From the NCBI RefSeq assembly GCF_002554705.1, contig NZ_PDEP01000004.1, positions 1 to 64,000 of the forward strand: a stretch of DNA of 64,000 nucleotides, written 5' to 3'. This DNA is from Longimonas halophila. Lineage in GTDB: Bacteria; Bacteroidota; Rhodothermia; Rhodothermales; Salinibacteraceae. Positions within the stretch are counted from its first letter, which is position 1, and each line of letters opens with the position of its first letter. Positions 17,183 to 24,589 of the stretch are shown here, piece after piece. The translations under genes were made by a program, and so were the position numbers. Under the pieces are notes generated by a model. That model was not told the origin of the DNA. It saw nothing but the letters and a program-made list of their open reading frames with translations, and did no database searches.

Positions 17183-18610
17183 TTACAGCCCCTTCACCGC
17201 CTCGGTCGTCTCGCTGACGGCTTCTTTGGCATCCGCAAAGAGCATGCGGGTGTTATCCTGATAGAACAGGCTGTTGGGCACCCCCGAGTAACCCGGGCTC
17301 AGGCTGCGTTTGATGACGACGACCGTCTCGGCGTCGTCTACATCCAAGATAGGCATGCCCGCAATGGGACTGCCCGAAGCTTCGCGCGCAGCCGGATTCA
17401 CGACATCATTCGCGCCGATGACCAGCGCCACATCGGTCGAAGAGAACGCGCTGTTGATCTCGTCCATCTCGAAGAGCTGCTCGTAGGGCACGTCGGCCTC
17501 GGCCAAAAGCACGTTCATGTGGCCCGGCATGCGTCCCGCCACGGGGTGGATGGCGTAGCGCACATCCACGCCCTTCGACTGCAGGCGGTCGGCCAGTTCG
17601 CGTACGGCGTGCTGCGCCTGCGCCACGGCGAGTCCGTAGCCCGGTACGATAATGACGCGCTCGGCATAGGTGGCCAGAATCGCCAGGTCTTGCGGGCTGG
17701 TCTCCTGCACGCTCTTGCCTTCGGGGATGTCGAGTGCGCTGCTTGTTGCGCCATCGCCCCCGAATCCGCCCAGCATAACGTTGGCGAGCGAGCGGTTCAT
17801 GGCCTCGCACATCTGCATGGTGAGCATGAACCCGGCGGCGCCTACCAGCGTGCCGCTTACGATGAGCGCCGTGTTGTCGAGGATAAAACCCGTGGCCGCG
17901 GCGGCCAGTCCAGAGTAGGAGTTGAGCAGTGCCACCACCACCGGCATATCGGCACCGCCGATGGGAAACACGAGGAAGAGCCCGACGAGCGCCGCACTCG
18001 CAGCAATGCCGATACCCGCATACAGCGTGATGTCAGGGTCGGTGGTCAGTTCGGGAGCGCCCAAGGCCATCAGCACAATGCCAACCACGCCTGCAAGCAG
18101 CAGCAGACCGGTGACAAACGCCACGCCCGGAAACGTGATCGGGTTGCCCGAAAGCAATCCCTGCAGTTTGCCGAACGCCACCAGGCTGCCGGTAAATGTG
18201 ATCATGCCGACCAGCAGACTTACGCCAATGACCACGGCGAGCGTAGGCGAATACGTGCTCGCATCCACCAGCCGACTGCCCTGCAGGTACTGGGCAATTT
18301 CGGCGCTGGCCACAAACGCCGAGGCGGCGCCCCCGAATCCATTAAATACCGCCACCAGCTCCGGCATCGACGTCATGGGCGTGCGCACGGCTAGAACGGT
18401 GCCAATGGCCCCACCGGTGAGCACGCCCGCAAGCAGCAGTGGCCATGACAGCACATCGTGCACAAAGAGCGTAGCCACCACGGCGGTGAACATGCCGAGC
18501 GAGGCCAACGCATTGCCGCTGCGGGCCGTGGGCGGCGTTTGCATCCGCTTTAGACCCAGCACAAACAGTACAGCCGACAGCAGGTACGCGAGTTCGATTG
18601 AGGGCGTCAT
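17183..18610 (-). CDS. pntB: NAD(P) transhydrogenase subunit beta
   Basis: 475-residue beta subunit of the proton-translocating transhydrogenase, which drives hydride transfer from NADH to NADP+ with the proton gradient. The first 290 residues have about eight membrane helices; NGFGGAASAFVA is a conserved stretch. The C-terminal NADP(H) domain (domain III) shows IVPGYGLAVAQAQH, HPVAGRMPGHMNVLLAEADVPYE, LVIGANDVVNPAA and IKRSLSPGYSGVPN, all family hallmarks. The start overlaps the pntAB stop by four bases (ATGA), typical of translational coupling. Confidence 0.96.
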   Translation of the reverse strand: MTPSIELAYLLSAVLFVLGLKRMQTPPTARSGNALASLGMFTAVVATLFVHDVLSWPLLLAGVLTGGAIGTVLAVRTPMTSMPELVAVFNGFGGAASAFVASAEIAQYLQGSRLVDASTYSPTLAVVIGVSLLVGMITFTGSLVAFGKLQGLLSGNPITFPGVAFVTGLLLLAGVVGIVLMALGAPELTTDPDITLYAGIGIAASAALVGLFLVFPIGGADMPVVVALLNSYSGLAAAATGFILDNTALIVSGTLVGAAGFMLTMQMCEAMNRSLANVMLGGFGGDGATSSALDIPEGKSVQETSPQDLAILATYAERVIIVPGYGLAVAQAQHAVRELADRLQSKGVDVRYAIHPVAGRMPGHMNVLLAEADVPYEQLFEMDEINSAFSSTDVALVIGANDVVNPAAREASGSPIAGMPILDVDDAETVVVIKRSLSPGYSGVPNSLFYQDNTRMLFADAKEAVSETTEAVKGL

Positions 18611-18909
18611 GAGGAAGAGGAGTCAGAAGCAGAAGCAGAGCGTTTGCGGCCAAACATGCGCAGCATGCGGTCGGTGACGAGGAAGCCGCCCACCACGTTG
18701 ATTGTGGCTACGACCAGTGCTCCAAACCCGAGCGCCTGCGCCCACCACGCATCGCTCATTCCGGCGGCAATGACGGCCCCGACCAGCGTGATGCCACTGA
18801 TGGCGTTGGCCCCCGACATCAGCGGCGTGTGCAAGGTTTGCGGCACCTTGGTAAGCACTTCCGTCCCCAGAAGTGCGGCGAGCACAAAGATAATCACATT
18901 CTCAATCAT
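18607..18909 (-). CDS. pntAB: NAD(P) transhydrogenase subunit alpha, membrane part
   Basis: 100-residue subunit alpha-2 with three or four hydrophobic helices (VIIFVLAALLGTEVLTKVPQTLHTPLMSGANAISGI region). The segment P-x-T-L-H-T-P-L-M-S-G-x-N-A-I-S-G is diagnostic for domain II of PntA. The final 15 residues are polar and serine-rich. It forms the membrane channel with PntB. As in many bacteria, alpha is split into two genes here. Confidence 0.94.
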   Translation of the reverse strand: MIENVIIFVLAALLGTEVLTKVPQTLHTPLMSGANAISGITLVGAVIAAGMSDAWWAQALGFGALVVATINVVGGFLVTDRMLRMFGRKRSASASDSSSS

Positions 18910-18975
18910 GGCAGACGGAAGCCGTAGGCAGGCGGTTATGCGGACAGGTACAGGCGGACAGAACAGGCGAAGGCG

Positions 18976-20124
18976 CTAAGCGGCCGATGTATCGAGCAGG
19001 CTGCGCACACGCTCGTTGCGAATGGTGCCGTTGTGGACAGCGCACATCGCATCGGCCACCTCGTCGTCGAGGTCAAGGGCGAGCGTGCCGTCATCGTTGA
19101 GCAGGTAGTCGAGCAGCGCGCGTACAGTGTTGGCAAACAACTCACTCGCATGCACGGGCATCGTGGCCGGCAGATTCGTGGGGCCCATGATGTGCACGTC
19201 GTGGCGCGTGACGGTTTCGCCGGGTTCGGTGAGCGCGCAGTTGCCGCCGTTGGGCGCGGCCAGATCCACAACGACCGAGCCGGGCGCCATATCTTTGACT
19301 GCCGCCTCATTAATAACCAGCGGCGCGGGTCGTCCTGGAATGAGCGCGGTCGTAATCACCACGTCCGATTTGGCGATGTGCGGGCGCAGTAGTTCGGGCT
19401 GCCGCTCTTGCTTGGCCTGCTCCAGTTCCTTCGCATAGCCATCGTCGCCTTCCGAAAGCGAGGTGTCCAGTTCCAGCTCCACAAACGACGCGCCCAGGCT
19501 CTCGATCTCTTCGCGCGTGGCGTCGCGGATGTCATAGCCCCGCACCTTGGCGCCCAGGCGCTTGGCCGTAGCAATGGCCTGCAGCCCCGCCACGCCTGCG
19601 CCCACCACAAGCACGCTCGCTGGACGAATGGTACCGGCGGCGGTGCTCATGAGTGGGAAAAACTTGGGGAGGCGGAGGGCAGCCTCCAGCGCAGCACGGT
19701 ACCCGGCCAGCGAACTCATGGCTGAGAGCACATCCATCGACTGCGCCCGCGAGATGCGCGGGACCAACTCCATAGGCAGGGCGGTGGCGCCCTGCTTGGC
19801 GATGTCGGCAAGCACCTGCGGCGCGTCAAGCGGCTGCAGAAGACCCAGCACCGCCTGCTCGTCCGAGAGCGCAGTGCGGCGCTCAGGTGGAGGCGGTGCC
19901 AGCGTAAGTACAATGTCGGCGCCCCATGCGTCGTCGTCACTGACAACCGTGGCCCCTGCCGCCTCGTAATCGTCGTCGGTATGATACGCATCAGTGCCCA
20001 CGCCCGATGCTACACGGATCTCCACGCCATGCGTATCCTGCAGGCGCTCCACCACATCAGGGGTGAGGGCAGCGCGGGTTTCGTCGGTAGCAGCAGCGCG
20101 AGGAACGCCAAGCGAAGCGGGCAT
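18976..20124 (-). CDS. pntAA: NAD(P) transhydrogenase subunit alpha, NAD(H)-binding part
   Basis: 382-residue alpha-1 subunit (domain I) related to alanine dehydrogenase. Motifs are the N-terminal PRAAATDETRAALTPDVV; MELVPRISRAQSMDVLSAMSSLAGYRA; a Rossmann element VLVVGAGVAGLQAIATAKRLGAKV; and the mobile-loop/active-site stretch ITTALIPGRPAPLVI. Length is that of alpha subunits lacking the membrane helices, which come from the next gene 66 bases downstream. The three genes form one minus-strand operon, pntAA-pntAB-pntB. Confidence 0.95.
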   Translation of the reverse strand: MPASLGVPRAAATDETRAALTPDVVERLQDTHGVEIRVASGVGTDAYHTDDDYEAAGATVVSDDDAWGADIVLTLAPPPPERRTALSDEQAVLGLLQPLDAPQVLADIAKQGATALPMELVPRISRAQSMDVLSAMSSLAGYRAALEAALRLPKFFPLMSTAAGTIRPASVLVVGAGVAGLQAIATAKRLGAKVRGYDIRDATREEIESLGASFVELELDTSLSEGDDGYAKELEQAKQERQPELLRPHIAKSDVVITTALIPGRPAPLVINEAAVKDMAPGSVVVDLAAPNGGNCALTEPGETVTRHDVHIMGPTNLPATMPVHASELFANTVRALLDYLLNDDGTLALDLDDEVADAMCAVHNGTIRNERVRSLLDTSAA

Positions 20125-20209
20125 AGGCAGGGCACGGGCCGGGTCGAAAAGACTACGTGTCTTAAAGTGGACGAGTCACCGTGGCCATCGTTGCGCGTCA
20201 TCAACATCG

Positions 20210-21226
20210 TTACGGACGAGGTCGACAGCGAGGCTGCGGTTGAATCTCCGAGATGTGCACCCGGCTTGTGGAGTAATTGTTGGATTCACTGTACGATCCC
20301 ACCCAGATGTTGTACTGACCGCTCTGCGGACGATTGAACGCGATCATTGCGTCGAGCCCTTCGCCACCGTCATCGTTACAGAACCACTCGCCGCTGGGAG
20401 CGCGCACAGTAAGGGTCACATCCACATCCGTCTCCGTGTAGATGTACAGCGATGTGCTGCCCGCGCTATAGCTCAAGTTTAGATCAGGAGCGTTCGCCGC
20501 CACGCGTCCGCGGCAACCGGTGCCCTGAATGGGATTTTCGATGGATCCGCCTGCAACCACCTGGGTCGTGTGCGGATCGGGCATGAAGCCAGCCGAGAGC
20601 TGTGCGGTGCCATAGGTTGGCGTGGCCTGCCAGTTCAGGGTGCCCGAGGAGCGGGTGCTCGACGAGGAGCCAACGTTGCGCGTGGTGCTGGCCGAGGACG
20701 TAGAACGGCTCTGCGATCCACTAAGCTCGCTAAACACCACCGAGGCGTTGGGCGTGCCTCCGCTGCTGCTGTAGGTGCCTACCCAGATGTTGTAATTGCC
20801 GGATTGCGGCGTGTTGAACTCCAGGCGCGCGTTCGTGCCTGCGCCGCCGTCGTCATCGCAGACCCACTCGCCGTTCGGCGTGTACACCAAAAGCGTGACA
20901 TCCGTGCTTGCATCGGTTTCAATGCTTAGCGGATAGCTACCGCTCTGGTAGTTGAGGTCCAGGTCCGGCGCATCCATGTGAATATAGCCGCTGCATCCCT
21001 GAAGCGGTACTTCCGTACTGCCTCCGGCGCGCACCGAGCGGCGCTGCGGATCAGGGGTAAAGCCACTGGAGAGCGAGATCGTGCCGTACGTAGGCGTGGC
21101 ACGCCAGTTAGGCTGCTGCGCCTGGGCGGGAAGGGCGCTCAGTGCAAATAAAACGAGCCCCACGAGGATGAAAGAAACAGAGCGGAACGAGACAACGGGT
21201 TTTGTAAAGCAGGTAACAGTAGCCAT
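20210..21226 (-). CDS. Secreted protein with two tandem PPC-like beta domains
   Basis: 338 residues: signal peptide ending ALPAQAQ, then two copies of an about 115-residue module joined by a Ser/Thr-rich linker. Each copy opens with W-x-A-T-P-T-Y-G-T and a S-x-G-F-x-P-D-P turn, then has G-C-x-G-x-I/V with a Cys, APDL-x-L-x-Y, a T-D-V-T-L-x-V strand, C-x-DDGG-x-G, and NxPQSGxYNIWVG(T/S)Y. The latter half resembles bacterial pre-peptidase C-terminal (PPC) beta-sandwich domains; the DDGG loop could bind calcium. No enzyme domain is attached. The ATG at 21226 starts the signal peptide. A Bacteroidota-type promoter is seen at 21294-21324. Confidence 0.82.
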   Translation of the reverse strand: MATVTCFTKPVVSFRSVSFILVGLVLFALSALPAQAQQPNWRATPTYGTISLSSGFTPDPQRRSVRAGGSTEVPLQGCSGYIHMDAPDLDLNYQSGSYPLSIETDASTDVTLLVYTPNGEWVCDDDGGAGTNARLEFNTPQSGNYNIWVGTYSSSGGTPNASVVFSELSGSQSRSTSSASTTRNVGSSSSTRSSGTLNWQATPTYGTAQLSAGFMPDPHTTQVVAGGSIENPIQGTGCRGRVAANAPDLNLSYSAGSTSLYIYTETDVDVTLTVRAPSGEWFCNDDGGEGLDAMIAFNRPQSGQYNIWVGSYSESNNYSTSRVHISEIQPQPRCRPRP

Positions 21227-21564
21227 GATGTTCTGTGGTGTTAAGTGCAACAGGTGGGCGTGTGCATTGAAGATTTAAATAAGTACATCAATGCAAAAAT
21301 AAAGTTCAACCAAACACCGGCAAATCTATGCACTGCATAGTGCTCTACGTGCATGCTTTTGGCGTCGGGCGTATGCGCTTTGGGCGTATGCACGTCCAAG
21401 GCTATGCAACTTTCCATTCTGCGTGTGTCTTTTGCGTGTGCCGCCTCCTGACGTGGAAGGGCTTTCTTCAGAGCGACCTTCACACGAAGATCGCACCCAT
21501 TCCGAACTTCGCGTCGTATGTTAACGCGTTACGCTATTTCTCCACCGCACTCGACTCCAGACTC
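21227..21564. other. 338-base divergent promoter region
   Basis: It separates the PPC-like gene (minus) and aspS (plus). The minus-strand promoter is at 21294-21324. On the aspS side, GGGCGTATGC occurs twice in tandem near 21367-21390 and a TATGTTA box lies at 21517-21523, 41 bases before the aspS ATG. The aspS frame stays open through much of it, but this upstream part has no synthetase similarity. Confidence 0.45.
21294..21324 (-). promoter_or_regulatory. Bacteroidota-type promoter, TTTG-N19-TATTTTTG
   Basis: On the minus strand TTTG (21324-21321) is followed after exactly 19 bases by TATTTTTG (21301-21294), matching the Bacteroidota consensus of a -33 TTTG and a -7 TAnnTTTG. Transcription would start near 21288, leaving a leader of about 60 bases to the ATG at 21226. 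Confidence 0.55.
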
Positions 21565-23415
21565 ATGGCTGAGGCCGACCGCTCTGCACTCATTACTACC
21601 GACACGCACGGGGTGCGCACCCATACCTGTGGCGAATTGCGCGCCGAGCACAAAGGCGAATCTGTCGTCTTAAAGGGCTGGGTGGATACACGGCGCGATC
21701 TCGGGGGCCTCGTGTTTATCGACCTGCGCGACCGCTACGGCCTTACGCAGATCGTTTTTAGCCCCCAGGCGAACGAAGACGCGTACGAAACGGCCCAGCA
21801 GCTCCGAAGCGAAGACGTCATCTCGGTGCGCGGAACGGTTGCTGCCCGTAAAGACCAAGCTGTGAATCCCGCCATGCCCACTGGCACCATCGAGGTACAG
21901 GGGGATGCGTGTGCCGTGCTCAACGTGAGCGACACACCGCCGTTTGTGGTGTCGACCCAAGACGAGAGCCGGGTGGATGCGAATGAAGACCTCCGTCTGA
22001 AATATCGGTACCTGGATCTGCGACGCCCTGCCTTGCAGCGCAACCTGGAACTGCGCCATCGCTTCTACCAGACGACGCGGCGCTTCTTCGACCAGCACGA
22101 CTTTCTGGAGGTCGAAACGCCCGTGCTCATGAAATCGACGCCTGAGGGCGCGCGCGACTTCCTCGTGCCCAGCCGCCTGCATCCGGGCCATTTCTACGCG
22201 CTGCCGCAGAGTCCGCAGACGTACAAGCAGATCCTGATGGTGTCGGGGCTCGACCGCTACGTGCAGATCGTGAAGTGCTTCCGCGATGAAGACCTGCGCG
22301 CCGACCGCCAGCCCGAGTTCACGCAGGTGGATGTGGAGATGACCTTCGCCACCGAAGAGCAGGTCTACGATCTGATGGAGGGCTTGATGGCTGATCTGTG
22401 GGCCGACCTAAAGGACACCGAAATCGACACGCCCTTTCCGCGCATGACCTACGACGAGGCGATGCGCACCTACGGCTCCGACAAACCCGATGTCCGCTTC
22501 GACCTAAAACTGCAGGATGTGAGCGATGCGTTCGACGGCTGCGGATTCCGCGTCTTCCAGTCGATTATTGACGACGATGGACGCATCATGGCGCTGCCGG
22601 TGCCTGGCGAGGGCGACCGCGGACGCAGCGCGATGGACCGCCTCACCGACTACGTAACCGATACCATTGGCGCGGCGGGGCTCATCTACATCCAGCAGGG
22701 CGAAGACGATGAGGTGCCCTCGTGTAACGTGAGCACCAACGCCATTCCGCAAGAACACGTAGAGGCCGCCTTCGAACAGGCAGGCGCCGAACCCGGCGAC
22801 CTGGTGCTGCTCGTGGCTGGGCCCACGCCTACGGTGTATGAGCAGGCCGGGCAGTTGCGTTTGCACATGGCTGACGACCTGGGGCTGCGTCCCGAACCCG
22901 GCGAAGGGCCTGATCGCTTTCTGTGGGTCACGGACTTCCCGCTGTTGGAGTGGGACGACGAGCACGAACGTTATGCGCCGATGCATCACCCCTTCACGGC
23001 GCCGAAGGACGAGCATCTCGACCGCCTCGACGACGATCCGGGCGCGGTGGAGGCGCGGGCGTACGACCTGGTGCTGAACGGCCACGAGATTGGCGGCGGC
23101 TCCATTCGTATCCACAACCGCGAGATGCAGGCGCGCATGTTTGATGTGCTCGGTATCGATGCCGAAGAGGCGGAGCAGCGCTTTGGATTCCTGCTGGATG
23201 CCTTCCGCTATGGCGCGCCGCCGCACGGAGGTATTGCGCTCGGCCTGGATCGCCTCATCATGCTGATTGCGGGGGCCTCGTCGCTGCGCGAAGTGATTGC
23301 CTTCCCCAAAACGCAGAGCGCCAAGGAGCCGATGGTCAACTCCCCCGACACCGTCGACGCTGAGCAGCTGGAGACGCTGCATATCGACACGGTGAGCGAT
23401 GAGGAGGACGCGTAG
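21565..23415 (+). CDS. aspS: Aspartate--tRNA ligase
   Basis: 616-residue class II bacterial-type AspRS. The N-terminal OB-fold anticodon domain has LKGWVDTRRDLGGLVFIDLRDR. Motif 2 region FRDEDLRADRQPEFTQVDVEM and motif 3 GIALGLDRLIML are present, with FRYGAPPHGG before motif 3. The central GAD insertion (about 290-430) marks the bacterial form, and KTQSAKEPMVNSP the C-terminal end. The ATG at 21565 is chosen because the OB fold starts soon after; the open frame upstream to 21328 is low in family similarity. Whether the enzyme is discriminating (Asp only) cannot be judged without gatCAB context. Confidence 0.96.
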   Translation: MAEADRSALITTDTHGVRTHTCGELRAEHKGESVVLKGWVDTRRDLGGLVFIDLRDRYGLTQIVFSPQANEDAYETAQQLRSEDVISVRGTVAARKDQAVNPAMPTGTIEVQGDACAVLNVSDTPPFVVSTQDESRVDANEDLRLKYRYLDLRRPALQRNLELRHRFYQTTRRFFDQHDFLEVETPVLMKSTPEGARDFLVPSRLHPGHFYALPQSPQTYKQILMVSGLDRYVQIVKCFRDEDLRADRQPEFTQVDVEMTFATEEQVYDLMEGLMADLWADLKDTEIDTPFPRMTYDEAMRTYGSDKPDVRFDLKLQDVSDAFDGCGFRVFQSIIDDDGRIMALPVPGEGDRGRSAMDRLTDYVTDTIGAAGLIYIQQGEDDEVPSCNVSTNAIPQEHVEAAFEQAGAEPGDLVLLVAGPTPTVYEQAGQLRLHMADDLGLRPEPGEGPDRFLWVTDFPLLEWDDEHERYAPMHHPFTAPKDEHLDRLDDDPGAVEARAYDLVLNGHEIGGGSIRIHNREMQARMFDVLGIDAEEAEQRFGFLLDAFRYGAPPHGGIALGLDRLIMLIAGASSLREVIAFPKTQSAKEPMVNSPDTVDAEQLETLHIDTVSDEEDA

Positions 23416-23441
23416 GAGGGATTCGGACATCATTCGCCGCG

Positions 23442-23566
23442 AGACGCAGGAGCGTCTGGGGTCTCCATGCCCAACCGGGGACGGTTGGGCGCAGAGCATG
23501 CTATCTGTTCGTGGATCTGTCGCCGACGGTCCCCCGTCGGCACGTCCAGAGGGACGCTCCTGCGTC
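23442..23566. repeat. REPIN-like element: two REP palindromes in opposite orientation
   Basis: The outer ends are exact inverted repeats: GACGCAGGAGCGTC at 23442-23455 and its complement at 23553-23566. Inside are CCCAACC-GGGGAC-GGTTGGG (23470-23489) and GCCGACGG-TCCC-CCGTCGGC (23522-23541). Turned over, the right half aligns with the left half, with paired compensatory changes in the hairpin arms. This is the organisation of REPINs mobilised by RAYT transposases, and the RAYT gene begins 85 bases later. Confidence 0.85.
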
Positions 23567-23650
23567 CCAGGGCCAAACAGCAGACGTTACGAATGAGCAG
23601 TCCGCCGGGTCTACGCAATCCGCACTGTGCAATTGGACGCACTCTCGGCT

Positions 23651-24187
23651 ATGGCACTGCCCTTCTGCATCCACGACGAACAGGCGCCGCACTTTCTGAC
23701 GTGCACCATCCTCAACGGCTGGCCCGTGCTGGCGCGTCCCGCAGCCGCTCAGGTTGTGCTGGACGCCTTGCAGCATATGCAAGAAACGGAGCGGATCCAC
23801 CTGTATGCATATGTGCTGATGGCAAACCATATTCACCTGATTGCATCTGCCGATACGCTCTCGCGTGAGGTGCATGCGCTGAAGTCGTTTACGGCCCACC
23901 GTATTGTGGATGTGCTTAGCGAGCAGAAGGCTACGCACGTGCTCCACCTGTTGCAGTGGAGCCGCCGTGCGCGGCGACCGGATCGTACGTATCAGGTGTG
24001 GACGGCGGGAAGCTATCCCAAACAGCTGCAAACGGCAACGATGACGCGCCAGAAAATCGCGTACATCCATGACAATCCGGTGCGGCGCGGCTATGTGGAT
24101 GAGGCCACGCACTGGCGGTACTCCAGTGCGCGCAATTATGCGGGGCAACCGGGACTGATTGATGTGACGGTGGCTGATCTTTTTTGA
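23651..24187 (+). CDS. REP-associated tyrosine transposase-like protein (RAYT, Y1/IS200 fold)
   Basis: 178-residue single-domain protein of the HUH/Y1 family. The metal-binding H60-I-H62 lies in LMANHIHLIASADTLS, and KIAYIHDNPVRRGYVDEATHWRYSSARNY (residues 135-163) is the usual RAYT C-terminus. In the helix where the nucleophilic Tyr is expected I read LKSFTAHRI, with Phe at 80, so either another Tyr serves or activity is lost. RAYTs cut and join single-stranded REP hairpins. It stands alone, between two REPIN-like elements at 23442-23566 and 24198-24496, which supports the assignment. The ATG at 23651 is preferred to an in-frame alternative at 23627. Confidence 0.85.
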   Translation: MALPFCIHDEQAPHFLTCTILNGWPVLARPAAAQVVLDALQHMQETERIHLYAYVLMANHIHLIASADTLSREVHALKSFTAHRIVDVLSEQKATHVLHLLQWSRRARRPDRTYQVWTAGSYPKQLQTATMTRQKIAYIHDNPVRRGYVDEATHWRYSSARNYAGQPGLIDVTVADLF

Positions 24188-24197
24188 TCAACGAGGG

Positions 24198-24496
24198 GAC
24201 GCAGAAGCGTCTGGGGTCTCCACGCCCAACCGGGGGTACGTGTTTAGCGACCTGTAGCCCGGAACTGGGAGCGGAGCGGACGTTCTGGGCAGTGTCTAAA
24301 CCAAATTAGCGGGGCAGAGAGGGGCCCGAAGGGTCATGCCGGTTGTGCTCCTGAACAGCCCGCGTCGCACGGCAGAGCCATGCGACGAGGAGGCTAAACA
24401 TATCAACCAGGGACGGTTGGGCGCAGATCATTCGTTCTCTCTAAACTGCCGCCGACGGGCCCCCGTCGGCACGTCCGAGAGGGACGCTCCCGCGTC
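24198..24496. repeat. Second REPIN-like element, split by an insertion
   Basis: The outer arms are GACGCAGAAGCGTC (24198-24211) and GACGCTCCCGCGTC (24483-24496). The right REP hairpin GCCGACGG...CCGTCGGC is whole (24451-24470). The left one is broken: CCCAACC and five G end at 24236, and GGGACGGTTGGG resumes at 24410. Removing the DNA between them restores the arrangement of the first copy. Confidence 0.8.
24237..24409. mobile_element. 173-bp insertion with 8-bp terminal inverted repeats (MITE-like)
   Basis: TGTTTAGC (24241-24248) and GCTAAACA (24393-24400) are exact inverted repeats four to nine bases inside the break points in the REP hairpin. The body includes GGGGCAGAGAGGGGCC and the palindrome CGTCGCA...TGCGACG (24363-24387), both of which recur in other gaps (near 29780, 39715 and 53025). 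The three G shared by both flanks may be a short target duplication. It has no coding capacity. Confidence 0.6.
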
Positions 24497-24515
24497 TCCC
24501 AGTTGCAGGCGCGGG

Positions 24516-24546
24516 TTGCGCCTTCGGGGCCGAGCGTCGTATGTTG
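24516..24546 (+). promoter_or_regulatory. Promoter-like TTG-N21-TATGTTG
   Basis: TTG at 24516-24518, a 21-base spacer and TATGTTG at 24540-24546 approximate the Bacteroidota -33/-7 pattern. The GTG start of the MFS gene is 43 bases downstream. The same TATGTTG box precedes the KAP and biotin-carrier genes. Confidence 0.4.
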
Positions 24547-24589
24547 CGCAGCGGATGCTCGCTGCCTGTCCACTACCACCTGACTGCCC

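Larger units (their letters stand above)
24188..24589. other. 402-base gap made almost entirely of repeats
   Basis: It contains the interrupted second REPIN-like element and its nested insertion, then the promoter-like TTG-N21-TATGTTG of the MFS gene. No coding potential is evident. Confidence 0.6.

Noticed and set aside
16943..18394. Forward 483-codon frame opposite pntB
   Set aside because: The opposite strand encodes clear transhydrogenase motifs; this protein is His/Arg-rich nonsense typical of a shadow frame.
21328..21564. A 79-residue N-terminal extension of AspRS
   Set aside because: The upstream part of the frame lacks synthetase similarity and contains the probable promoter; ATG 21565 fits the family start.
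23442..24496. Possible CRISPR array, because of repeated palindromic units
   Set aside because: Repeats are paired in inverted orientation around a transposase gene, with no regular spacers and no cas genes.
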